Origin: Planctomycetota bacterium
GTDB lineage: Bacteria; Planctomycetota; Planctomycetia; Gemmatales; Gemmataceae
Direction: 5' to 3'
Length of the DNA stretch: 64,000 nt
Assembly (NCBI GenBank): GCA_016873225.1
Contig: VGXS01000006.1
Span: 62,001 to 126,000 of the forward strand
Position numbers and translations under genes: made by a program. Under the pieces are notes generated by a model. The model was not told the origin of the DNA. It searched no databases and was given only the letters and a program-made list of their open reading frames with translations. Positions 17,549-25,127 of the stretch are shown one piece after another (the stretch's first letter is position 1; each line of letters begins with the position of its first letter).

Positions 17549-18244
17549 ATGGCCCAACCCGCCGTCCTGTTCGAGGACAACCACTGCCTGGCAATGTGCA
17601 AGCCGGCGGGATTGCTCACCCAAGGTGTTTCTGGAGCGGCGCCCAGCCTCGAAGATGCCGCCCGTGATTACCTGCGAGCCACCTACGGCAAGAAGGGGCG
17701 CGTTTACCTGGGTATCCCCCACAGGCTCGACAGGCCCGTTTCGGGGGTTGTTCTCTTCGCCAAGAGTTCCAAGGCGGCCGCGAGGCTTGCCGAGCAGTTC
17801 CGCGACAGGGTTGTCCGCAAGGTTTATTGGGCGGTGCTGGAATCGTCCTCCGTCACGCAGTCTTGGCATGGGCCCGTTACCTGGACCGACCACATGCGCA
17901 AAGTCTCGGAGGAATCGCGCGCTGAAATTGTGGAGGCCGGAGCTGATGGCGCCAAGCTGGCTGAGATGGAGGTGGAGTGCCTCGGGTGGGACCAGGCCTG
18001 CCTGCGGGTGGAGATGCGACCCGTCACCGGCCGGATGCACCAGCTTAGGCTTCAGGCGGCCAGTCGCGGCCTGCCGATTGTTGGAGACCAGCAGTATGGC
18101 GCGAAAGCCGCGGTTGGTCTCGTGGGCTCAAGGGAATCCCCCATTGCGCTTCATGCCCGTTGGCTCAGGTTTCTCCATCCGATCCGCTACGAACCGGTCG
18201 AGTTGACCGCTCCCCTGCCGCCCCACTGGCCGGCGAACCCATGA
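17549..18244 (+). CDS. RluA-family RNA pseudouridine synthase
   Basis: A 231-residue enzyme that isomerises uridine in rRNA or tRNA. The catalytic motif HRLDRPVSGVVLFAKSSKAA carries the essential Asp, and the later MRPVTGRMHQLRLQAAS segment matches the RluA/C/D motif III with a substrate-binding Arg. There is no S4 domain, so it is closest to short RluA- or TruC-like enzymes; the exact target base cannot be told. Start at ATG 17549, 4 bases past the protease stop, and its stop overlaps the next start (ATGA-type), which points to translational coupling. Confidence 0.9.
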   Translation: MAQPAVLFEDNHCLAMCKPAGLLTQGVSGAAPSLEDAARDYLRATYGKKGRVYLGIPHRLDRPVSGVVLFAKSSKAAARLAEQFRDRVVRKVYWAVLESSSVTQSWHGPVTWTDHMRKVSEESRAEIVEAGADGAKLAEMEVECLGWDQACLRVEMRPVTGRMHQLRLQAASRGLPIVGDQQYGAKAAVGLVGSRESPIALHARWLRFLHPIRYEPVELTAPLPPHWPANP

Positions 18245-18981
18245 TCAACGGCCGGGGGTTCAGCCTTGTTCCCGTCATCGACCTCAAGCATGGCCGCGCG
18301 GTTCATGCGGTGGCGGGTCGCCGGGAAGCTTACCAAACCGCCCGGGGTGTGCTGGGCGACGGGGATGATCCGGTTTCCTTGGCGTTGGCCATGGCGCGGG
18401 CATGCCGGACGAAGCGCCTTTATGTTGCCGACCTCGATGCCATCGCGGGCCTTCCGCCCCAGTGCGACCTGGTCGATTCATTGGCATCGGCGGGGCTGGA
18501 GTTGTGGCTCGACGCGGGGGTCACCGGGCCGGCGGATGCTTGGCCATGGCTTGAAGTGGATGGCAATCTGACGGTGGTGCTGGGATTGGAGACGATCCGT
18601 GGCCCCCGGGCGTTGGTGGAAGCCGCGCGGCGCAACCCGGGGCGATTCGCCTTCTCTCTCGACCTGGTGTCGGGAGAACCCCGGAGGGCACCGGGGTGGG
18701 AAACCGGTGACATGGCGGAATTATTCGGCGCCGCGATGGACGCCGGCATCCGCAGGATGTTGGCCATTGATCTGGCTCGAGTGGGAACAGGCAACGGGCC
18801 ATGGGGCCAAGGCGTGGTTGAGGCTTGGCGACGGGCGGGAGCCACCGGTGAACTGCTGGCGGGCGGCGGCGTGCGCGGACCGGATGACTTGAGGGCGCTT
18901 GCGGACACCGGCTTTCACGGCGCGCTCGTCGCAACGGCGCTTCACCGGGGGATGCCACAGGAGCGCTTGTTTGGCGTTTGA
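18241..18981 (+). CDS. HisA/HisF-related TIM-barrel protein (possible H4MPT/C1-pathway member)
   Basis: A 246-residue protein with the (beta/alpha)8 pattern of HisA: PVIDLKHGRAVHAVAGRR at the start, LYVADLDAIAG, LWLDAGV, and LLAGGGVRGPDDLRAL near the end with the phosphate-binding GGG. HisA itself normally has two catalytic aspartates; one is at position ~11 (IDLK) and the other region (IDLARVGTG) looks altered in its surroundings. Histidine-pathway neighbours are absent. Proteins of this type are encoded near C1/tetrahydromethanopterin genes in methylotrophs and planctomycetes as I recall, and this genome has such genes at 53.3-54.8 kb, so a role there is my inference. The start overlaps the preceding stop by 4 bases. 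Confidence 0.72.
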   Translation: MINGRGFSLVPVIDLKHGRAVHAVAGRREAYQTARGVLGDGDDPVSLALAMARACRTKRLYVADLDAIAGLPPQCDLVDSLASAGLELWLDAGVTGPADAWPWLEVDGNLTVVLGLETIRGPRALVEAARRNPGRFAFSLDLVSGEPRRAPGWETGDMAELFGAAMDAGIRRMLAIDLARVGTGNGPWGQGVVEAWRRAGATGELLAGGGVRGPDDLRALADTGFHGALVATALHRGMPQERLFGV

Positions 18982-19004
18982 ATTCGAATGGCATCCAATG
19001 GCAA

Positions 19005-19036
19005 GGGGTTTGGCCACCAGGGAGTGGCCAAACCCC
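19005..19036. terminator. Strong inverted repeat between convergent genes, probable bidirectional terminator
   Basis: A perfect 13-bp stem (GGGGTTTGGCCAC / GTGGCCAAACCCC) with a 6-base loop lies midway between the ends of the HisA-like gene (18981, plus) and the lipoprotein gene (19068, minus). The T content beyond it is modest on both sides. Confidence 0.65.
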
Positions 19037-19067
19037 ATAAAAGTCGGCTTGATGCCATCGGTTGTGC

Positions 19068-19625
19068 CTAGCGAACGGGAACCGATGGAATCGAAAGGGG
19101 TGCCGATTCAAGTGACGGCGCGCCGGGAGGCGGCGGCAGCATGGCCGGGCTTCCGGGATTGAACGGGGGCAGTGCCGGGCCCGCATTGGCTGCCGGCGGA
19201 GCGGGTTTATCGACGGGCGCCGCGACTGGCTCGGGCAGGTTCAGGGTCGGCGGGGGTGGCACATTGAGGCTGGTCGCGGGCACGGCGGGGGCGCTCGGAA
19301 GCGGTTCCGCTGGGGCGGCGGGTGTTGTCACGGACTGGATGGGCGCCGGAGTCACCGGATCCGGCTTGGCCGCGGCCTTGGCGGCGGCTGGACTCGTGAC
19401 CGTTGGATTGGACGATGCCGGCTTGGGCGCGATGGACAGGCTCGGCGCGTCTCCGCCCACGGGTGCCGACTTGGCGTTCGCGGGCGCGGTTTGCCAGGCG
19501 GGAAGGGGCGCGGAGTTCTTTTTCTTGGCGTAGCTTTCCTTGCACATGAAGCAGGAACTGCTGCCGCAACCCGTGAGCAGGGCCGGCACGATGGCCCAAC
19601 CGGCAAAAAGGAACTTCAGCTTCAC
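19068..19625 (-). CDS. Proline/alanine-rich lipoprotein of unknown function
   Basis: A 185-residue predicted lipoprotein. The N-terminus (residues 1-20) is a signal sequence ending in the lipobox LLTGC, followed by a Cys pair (CFMCKESYAKKK). From about residue 40 on the chain is almost wholly Pro/Ala/Ser/Val, of low complexity and likely unfolded, for example TLNLPEPVAAPVDKPAPPA. I recognise no domain; a periplasm-spanning tether is possible but unproven. The start is GTG 19625, with AGGAGG 6 bases upstream; the open frame reaches 19910 but without a comparable site. It ends near the shared hairpin at 19005-19036. Confidence 0.72.
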   Translation of the reverse strand: MKLKFLFAGWAIVPALLTGCGSSSCFMCKESYAKKKNSAPLPAWQTAPANAKSAPVGGDAPSLSIAPKPASSNPTVTSPAAAKAAAKPDPVTPAPIQSVTTPAAPAEPLPSAPAVPATSLNVPPPPTLNLPEPVAAPVDKPAPPAANAGPALPPFNPGSPAMLPPPPGAPSLESAPLSIPSVPVR

Positions 19626-19726
19626 TTGCCACCTCCTGTGCGGACGGACTCCCGTCATGTGACGGGGCGAATCGTCTTCGGAAACGGCAAATAGTGCGGC
19701 TTGCCTGTGGAAGCAAGCGGAATTCC

Positions 19727-20626
19727 TCATTCCGTCCAGAGGTACCCCGCCAAGAGGCCGGCCAGGAGGCCGCCGGCGTGGGCATGGTTGGCCATCGAGA
19801 CGCCTCCGGTGAGTTGCAGGAATCCGGCGAAGAACCAGGCCATCATCACCATCGCGGTGAATCCGTCGATGGCGAGGCCGCGTCCGGGCGCCCGCGACAT
19901 CTGGATCCAACTGAAACCGAATATGCCGTAAACGACACCCGACATGCCGCCGAACATGCCGTCGGGCACCATGAGCCCCTGGGCCAGGTTGGAGGCGAGG
20001 GCCAATCCCAGCAGCAAGGCGCCGTATCGGGGCGGGCCCAGGGCGCGTTCAACCTTCGTGCCAAGCGAGATGAGCATGAGCATGTTGAACAGGAGATGGA
20101 TGGTGCTGAAATGAAGGAACGCGGGCGTGACCATGCGCCAAGGCTGGTTCCACGGAATGGCGCCACCGGTCGGCTGGCCCATCGGGTCGGCGAAACTCAG
20201 GAACGAGACAACCTGTTCGGGCGTTCCCATCGGTTCGGAGGTTTCTTGCCGGCTGGCTTCGGAAATCGAGAACAGGGAGACCCCCACGGAAACCAGCACC
20301 AGCAGCAGGGTGATCTTGTCTCGGGCGGCGCCCCGCATCCGCCTTTCCATGCGCCTTTGTCGTTGCTCGTATTCGCGTTCCGCCGATTGCTCCTCGTTCC
20401 TGATTTTCCTGGCTTCCGACCTGGCGGCGGCATGGTCGGCCGACATGGGGTTGGCCTGGAAAGACGCCAGCAATTCCCTGGCCCGGGGCAATTTGTCCTC
20501 ATCGACGATCCAGACCTGAATGCCTTCGGGAGATTCCAAGAGGTTCGACTTGATGCCTTCGGCCAGAAGAATGTCGGCAAGAAGCGACGCCTTCGCGGCT
20601 GGTAAGGTTTGTCCGACCTGCCTCAT
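19727..20626 (-). CDS. Rhomboid family intramembrane serine protease with N-terminal DUF2007-like domain
   Basis: A 299-residue membrane protease. Residues 1-60 look like the small DUF2007-type alpha/beta domain (LLAEGIKSNLLESPEGIQVWIVDEDKLPRA), then comes a basic coiled stretch (REYEQRQRRMERRM) and six or so membrane segments from about residue 103. The serine is in GGMSGVVYG and the histidine in NHAHAGGLL, the two halves of the rhomboid dyad; HFSTIHLLFNMLML matches the conserved TM2 His/Asn motif. GGGAG sits 6 bases before the ATG. The substrate is unknown. Confidence 0.9.
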   Translation of the reverse strand: MRQVGQTLPAAKASLLADILLAEGIKSNLLESPEGIQVWIVDEDKLPRARELLASFQANPMSADHAAARSEARKIRNEEQSAEREYEQRQRRMERRMRGAARDKITLLLVLVSVGVSLFSISEASRQETSEPMGTPEQVVSFLSFADPMGQPTGGAIPWNQPWRMVTPAFLHFSTIHLLFNMLMLISLGTKVERALGPPRYGALLLGLALASNLAQGLMVPDGMFGGMSGVVYGIFGFSWIQMSRAPGRGLAIDGFTAMVMMAWFFAGFLQLTGGVSMANHAHAGGLLAGLLAGYLWTE

Positions 20627-20718
20627 GGATGACTCCCGGGAAGCGCTGGCGCCCCCTCGCCATCCTAGGGCATCTGTCGCGGGCTTGAAGGTGGGCGTGA
20701 TGAACCTACCATCGGATC

Positions 20719-21420
20719 ATGGGGAAAACCAAGCGACGAAACCCGTCCATAGGCCTCTTGGCGAAGTTGGCCGGGATGTATCCCGAAAGCCGCTGCGCGC
20801 TTGATTATGAAAATCCACTGCAACTGCTGGTGGCGACGATCCTTTCAGCCCAGTGCACCGACGCGCGCGTCAACAAGGTCACGCCTGCCTTGTTCGCCCG
20901 GTTTCCCGATGCCAAGTCTTTTTCCAGCGCGGATTTGGCCGAAATCGAGGAACTGATCCAGTCGACCGGTTTTTTCCGCAACAAGGCCGCCAACATCAGG
21001 GGCTGCTGCCGGGAACTCATCGACAGGCATGGCGGGGAGGTTCCCCGCACGCTTGAGGAATTGGTTGTGTTGCCCGGCGTCGGACGCAAGACGGCGAATG
21101 TGGTCCTGGGCCACTGTTTTGGCGTGCCCGGCATCACCGTGGACACTCATGTGGGACGATTGAGCCGCCGGCTGGGCCTGACCCGTCACGACGACCCGGT
21201 GAAGGTGGAGCGCGACCTCATGGAGCAATGGCCGCCCGGGGACTGGACGATCACCAGTCTGCGCCTCATCGACCATGGCCGGGCGGTATGCGCCGCCCGC
21301 AAGCCGGCGTGTGATCGATGCGGCCTCGCCGACTTGTGCCCCCGTGTGGGAGTCGAGGGGGCCCGGGGGCGGCCCCGGCGTTCCTCCCAAGGTTCCAAGG
21401 ACGAGGATGGCGGCACATGA
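20719..21420 (+). CDS. nth: Endonuclease III (base-excision repair DNA glycosylase/AP lyase)
   Basis: Removes oxidised pyrimidines and cuts the abasic site. The 233-residue protein has LVATILSAQCTDARVNK, the helix-hairpin-helix LPGVGRKTANVVLG with the catalytic lysine, VDTHVGRLSRRLG with the catalytic Asp, and a C-terminal iron-sulphur cluster with spacing C-x6-C-x2-C-x5-C (CAARKPACDRCGLADLC). A short basic tail follows the cluster. Its stop overlaps the next start (ATGA), so nth and the peptidase gene are coupled. Confidence 0.95.
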   Translation: MGKTKRRNPSIGLLAKLAGMYPESRCALDYENPLQLLVATILSAQCTDARVNKVTPALFARFPDAKSFSSADLAEIEELIQSTGFFRNKAANIRGCCRELIDRHGGEVPRTLEELVVLPGVGRKTANVVLGHCFGVPGITVDTHVGRLSRRLGLTRHDDPVKVERDLMEQWPPGDWTITSLRLIDHGRAVCAARKPACDRCGLADLCPRVGVEGARGRPRRSSQGSKDEDGGT

Positions 21421-22652
21421 ACCGATTGCTGGAAGCGTTTTGTCGTTATGCCCGGGTCGACACGATGGCCGTGGAAGGTTCCAGGATTGTTCCCAGCAGT
21501 CCGGGCCAACTTGAGCTGGGCAGGATGCTCGCGGAAGAACTCAGGGCGATGGGTGCTTGGGAAGTGGAGCACACCGACAAGGGGATCGTGTACGCGACGA
21601 TTCCGCCCTCCCCGGGAAGCGAAGCGACCGTCATCGCCCTGATCGCCCATGTGGACACCTCGCCCGAGACTTCGGGATCCGGCGTCAGGCCCGTCGTTCA
21701 CTCCCCATACGACGGCGGGGATATTCTTTATCCCGCCGCTCCGGGGCTGGTGCTGAGTCCGCTCAAGGATGCCGACCTTGCCTCGCTGCGCGGCAAGACC
21801 ATCATCACCTCCGACGGGACAACGCTGCTCGGAGCCGATGACAAGGCGGGTGTCGCGGTGATCATGGAGACGGCCAGGCGTCTCTTGGAGAATCCGGCAT
21901 GGCCCCGGCCGGGAATCCGTATCTGCTTTACCTGCGACGAGGAGATCGGCCGGGGAACCGACCATGTCGATTTGGCCAAACTGGGCGCCAGCGTGGCCTA
22001 CACGCTCGACGGCGGCGGCACCGCTGAAATTGATGCCGCGACATTCTCGGCCGACCTCGCGGTGATTCGGGTTCGGGGCATCAACATCCATCCGTCGATC
22101 GCCAAGGGGCGCATGGTGAACGCCGTGCGCTTGGCGGCGATTTTCATCGACCGGTTGCCAAGGCAGTTCCTGTCTCCTGAAACCACGATGGACGACCAGG
22201 GATTCCTGCATCCTTACCGGATCGAGGGAGGCGTCGCGGAGACGAGGATCCAGGTGCTTCTCCGCGACTTCGACACTAAAGCCCTGGCGGGACAAGCGGC
22301 GATGCTCAGGGAAATCGCCTCCCACCTCGAGCGGGAGTTTCCCGGAAGCGGCATCGAGGTCGAGGTTCGGCCGCAGTACCGCAACATGGCCGATGGCCTC
22401 GCGGCCGAACCGAGGGCCGTGGCCTTCGCCGAGGAGGCTACCCGGCGCGCGGGAATGATCCCCAGGGTGACCCGTGTGCGGGGCGGCACGGATGGCAGCC
22501 GATTTACCGAGAAAGGCCTGCCGTGCCCGAACCTTTCATGCGGCGAGCACAATCTCCATTCCCCGTTGGAATGGACCTGCCTTGAGGAAATGGACGCGGC
22601 ATGCCGGGTGATTGTGGAATTGGCCGCCTGCTGGGCCGCGGGTCGCGCCTGA
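21417..22652 (+). CDS. pepT: Tripeptide aminopeptidase (peptidase T)
   Basis: A 411-residue M20-family zinc aminopeptidase that removes the first residue of tripeptides in the cytosol. The zinc and catalytic motifs are in order: ALIAHVDTSPE (first His, Asp), LLGADDKAGVAVIME (bridging Asp), TCDEEIGRG (catalytic Glu pair), YTLDGGG (Asp), and the late GGTDGSRFTEKGLPCPNLSCGEHNLHSPLEW segment with the last His. The lid domain lies between about residues 205 and 320. Length and motifs match PepT. The ATG at 21417 overlaps the nth stop; an in-frame extension back to 21318 lies inside nth and is rejected. Confidence 0.93.
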   Translation: MNRLLEAFCRYARVDTMAVEGSRIVPSSPGQLELGRMLAEELRAMGAWEVEHTDKGIVYATIPPSPGSEATVIALIAHVDTSPETSGSGVRPVVHSPYDGGDILYPAAPGLVLSPLKDADLASLRGKTIITSDGTTLLGADDKAGVAVIMETARRLLENPAWPRPGIRICFTCDEEIGRGTDHVDLAKLGASVAYTLDGGGTAEIDAATFSADLAVIRVRGINIHPSIAKGRMVNAVRLAAIFIDRLPRQFLSPETTMDDQGFLHPYRIEGGVAETRIQVLLRDFDTKALAGQAAMLREIASHLEREFPGSGIEVEVRPQYRNMADGLAAEPRAVAFAEEATRRAGMIPRVTRVRGGTDGSRFTEKGLPCPNLSCGEHNLHSPLEWTCLEEMDAACRVIVELAACWAAGRA

Positions 22653-22653
22653 T

Positions 22654-23571
22654 TCAGTTGTTGGCGGCGCCTGCCGCCAGCGACAGCGCGCCATGAAGAA
22701 CCACTTCCTCGCCCAATGCCGCCGGGACAATGTCGAAAAGCCCATGGAACGGCTTGAAGACCATGCCGCGCACAGCGGCGCGCACGGGGCCGAAGAACAG
22801 GTCCTCTCCCAGAAGCGACACCCCGCCGCCGATCACGAAGCGTCGCGGGCAGACAAGGGCGGCGGTCTGGCAGATGCCCCACGCCAGGGCATTGGCGGCC
22901 TCGGCCAAGACTTCCAAGGCAAGGGTGTCGCCGGCCCGCGCGGCCGATGCGATCCCTTGGACGGTTGGCAAAGGTTCGGTGACGCAGGTGCGCGCGCCGG
23001 CCTGAACGGCCGCCGCGAACCGGCGCTGGATACCCCAACCCGAGGCGACATGCTCGAGAATTTCTCCGTGTCGGTCCACCATGAGGTGGCCAATTTCAGC
23101 GGCGCCATGTCCGCAACCCGGATGGATTTTGCCGCCGAGGATCAACCCGCCGCCGATTCCCGAGCCGACGGTGATGTAAAAGACCGGGTCGTGGCCGACG
23201 CCGGCGCCCTTGGTGGCCTCGCCCAAGCCAGCCACATCGGCGTCATTGCCGACGAGCGAGCGAACCTGAAGCATCTCGTCAAGCCAATCAGCCAGGGGGA
23301 AGTTCTCCCACCCTTGGATCTGGTGGGAGATAATGGTTTTTCCCGCGGATGAGTCAACGGGTCCGCCGAATCCCACGCCAACCGCCGTGAGCCGTGAACC
23401 ATGGGGAATCCGCGCGACAAGGGAAGGGAGGGCTTCGCGCATGGCGCCGCGGATGCCTTGGGCCTGTCGCGTGGGATCCACCGTGGCGCGCCAGAGATGC
23501 GCGATGGTTCCATCGCTGTCCGCGAGGCAGGCCTGTAGCTTGGTGCCCCCGATTTCGATTCCCATCAGCAT
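22654..23571 (-). CDS. ROK family sugar kinase lacking the usual zinc motif
   Basis: A 305-residue ASKHA-fold kinase, probably phosphorylating glucose or an N-acetylhexosamine. The first phosphate loop GIEIGGTKLQACLAD starts the protein, the second ATP motif is TVGSGIGGGLILGGK, and the catalytic-Asp region reads LVGNDADVAGLGE. ROK proteins usually carry CxCGxxGCxE after the GHM motif; here GHLMVDRHGEILEHVASGWGIQ has no cysteines, so zinc is probably not bound. Start at 23571 is supported by AAGGA 7 bases upstream; a GTG at 23592 would add 7 residues. It is divergent from the lipoprotein gene. Confidence 0.85.
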   Translation of the reverse strand: MLMGIEIGGTKLQACLADSDGTIAHLWRATVDPTRQAQGIRGAMREALPSLVARIPHGSRLTAVGVGFGGPVDSSAGKTIISHQIQGWENFPLADWLDEMLQVRSLVGNDADVAGLGEATKGAGVGHDPVFYITVGSGIGGGLILGGKIHPGCGHGAAEIGHLMVDRHGEILEHVASGWGIQRRFAAAVQAGARTCVTEPLPTVQGIASAARAGDTLALEVLAEAANALAWGICQTAALVCPRRFVIGGGVSLLGEDLFFGPVRAAVRGMVFKPFHGLFDIVPAALGEEVVLHGALSLAAGAANN

Positions 23572-23629
23572 GGAATTGTCCTTCATTTTCACGGTTCAAC
23601 CTTGCAATTTAGAAGGCGGAATCGAATAA

Positions 23630-23658
23630 TAGACATGCCTTTCCCCGCCCAATAGATA
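23630..23658 (+). promoter_or_regulatory. Candidate sigma-70-type promoter for the lipoprotein/DUF1559 pair
   Basis: TAGACA (23630-23635) and TAGATA (23653-23658) are separated by exactly 17 bases and lie about 35 bases before the lipoprotein start, in the divergent intergenic region. The -10 match is weak. Confidence 0.3.
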
Positions 23659-23693
23659 CTTATTACCAATCTTTCTTCCGGGCAGGAGGCATC

Positions 23694-24101
23694 ATGCCCC
23701 AGTATTACATGATTTTGCCCGTGGCCGCGGTGTTCCTTGCCGCGGGTTGCGGAGGAGACGGCCGGTCCAAGGTTCACGGCTTTGTGAAGCACCAGGGCAA
23801 ACCCCTCAAGGCCGGAGTGATCTCGTTCATCGAGGAGGGGGCGATCGCACCCTCCGGCGGGTCGGCCATCATTGACGGCCGGTACGAGGTTCCCGCGGAA
23901 GCCGGCCTCAAGCCGGGAAAATATGCCGTGGCAATCTCGGCACCTGAAAACAAGTCGAAAGCCGCGGCGGAGCAAGCCATGCCCGGAATGTCCGGCCCGC
24001 CTCCCAAGGAAACCCTTCCAGCCAAGTACAACTCCAAGACCGAACTCAGGGCCGAAGTGAAGGCCGGAGCGAAGAACGAATTTGATTTCGACCTTCAGTG
24101 A
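23694..24101 (+). CDS. Small lipoprotein with transthyretin/carboxypeptidase-regulatory-like fold
   Basis: A 135-residue predicted lipoprotein: hydrophobic signal (residues 3-17) and lipobox LAAGCGG, then a beta-rich domain resembling the planctomycete carboxypeptidase-regulatory-like family (VHGFVKHQGKPLKAGVISF, then GRYEVPAEAGLKPGKYAVAISAP). Such proteins very often sit just upstream of DUF1559 genes, as here, 71 bases away. No catalytic role is known; a structural part at the cell surface is likely. AGGAGG lies about 6 bases before the ATG. Confidence 0.8.
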   Translation: MPQYYMILPVAAVFLAAGCGGDGRSKVHGFVKHQGKPLKAGVISFIEEGAIAPSGGSAIIDGRYEVPAEAGLKPGKYAVAISAPENKSKAAAEQAMPGMSGPPPKETLPAKYNSKTELRAEVKAGAKNEFDFDLQ

Positions 24102-24172
24102 TTTGATTTTTCGCGGATTGGCTCGATCTGTCGCGTTTGTTTCATTCATTTCTTTTCCAGGAGGACCGGATC

Positions 24173-25114
24173 ATGAAACGGAACGGCTTCACCCTTATCG
24201 AATTGCTCGTTGTCATCGCCATCATCGCCGTGCTCATCGGACTTCTCGTCCCGGCCGTGCAGAAGGTTCGCGAGGCGGCCAACCGGATGAGTTGCACCAA
24301 CAACCTGAAGCAGTTGGGCATCGCCATGCACAGCTATCATGACGCCAACAACAGCGCCCTTCCGGCCATGATGGGCCCCAGTGGTTGCTGTTGGGGAACA
24401 TGGACCATCCTCATCATGCCCTATATCGAGCAGGAGCAAGCCTACAGGCTCTACCAGAATTGGGGTGGAAATGATGGCTTCAACTCCAATTTTCCAGCCC
24501 AATCGACCGGTGGATTTCCAAGATACGGTTCGGCGCCCAACACGACGAATGTCACGGGGCGCCGCTACAAGGTGTTGACCTGCCCCAGCGATCAGGTAAA
24601 CACGCCGATCGGAGCCATGCCCAACCACAACTATGCCGTCTGCGGCGGCACGGGAGGAACGAGCAGGTCTGTGCCCACCGGAGCGCCGGCGGGTTTCGTG
24701 CCACAGGCCGGCATGTTCGATGGCGGCAGCCTCACGCGGAAGATCAAGCTCACCGATGTGACCGACGGACTTACGAATACAATCATGGTGGGCGAGGTTG
24801 CCCAAGGGCAGGGAACCGACTTGCGCGGCTTCATCTGGTGGGGTGATGCCTCGGCCATGAGCACATTTGCCACGCCCAACACCAGCACCCCCGACCAGAT
24901 CTACACGCCTGGTTATTGCAACAACCTTCCCGCCAAGGGATTGCCATGCACCGGAACCGGTGGCGGCGTGTATTTCTCCCGAAGCCGGCATTCAGGCGGC
25001 GTCAATGCCGCCATGGGGGATGCCAGCGTGAGGTTCATCAGCAACGGCATCTCCCCGACGGCCTGGCTGAATGCGGGTGGGGCCGCCGACGGTCAGGTCG
25101 GAACGCTTAATTGA
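24173..25114 (+). CDS. DUF1559 protein with pilin-type N-terminal methylation signal
   Basis: A 313-residue exported protein. The N-terminus is a type IV pilin signal: MKRNGFTLIELLVVIAIIAVL, with cleavage expected before the F and the conserved Glu at mature position 5, then VREAANRMSCTNNLKQLGIAMHSYHD, the family hallmark. The DUF1559 body follows, and it ends with the H-X9-DG-like tail (RHSGGVNAAMGDASVRFIS). Planctomycetes carry dozens of such paralogues; they are thought to form pseudopilin-like surface or periplasmic structures, which is not proven. AGGAGG is 7 bases before the ATG at 24173, which also starts the signal exactly, so a longer frame to 24137 is rejected. Confidence 0.92.
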   Translation: MKRNGFTLIELLVVIAIIAVLIGLLVPAVQKVREAANRMSCTNNLKQLGIAMHSYHDANNSALPAMMGPSGCCWGTWTILIMPYIEQEQAYRLYQNWGGNDGFNSNFPAQSTGGFPRYGSAPNTTNVTGRRYKVLTCPSDQVNTPIGAMPNHNYAVCGGTGGTSRSVPTGAPAGFVPQAGMFDGGSLTRKIKLTDVTDGLTNTIMVGEVAQGQGTDLRGFIWWGDASAMSTFATPNTSTPDQIYTPGYCNNLPAKGLPCTGTGGGVYFSRSRHSGGVNAAMGDASVRFISNGISPTAWLNAGGAADGQVGTLN

Positions 25115-25127
25115 ATTGCCGTCGCGC

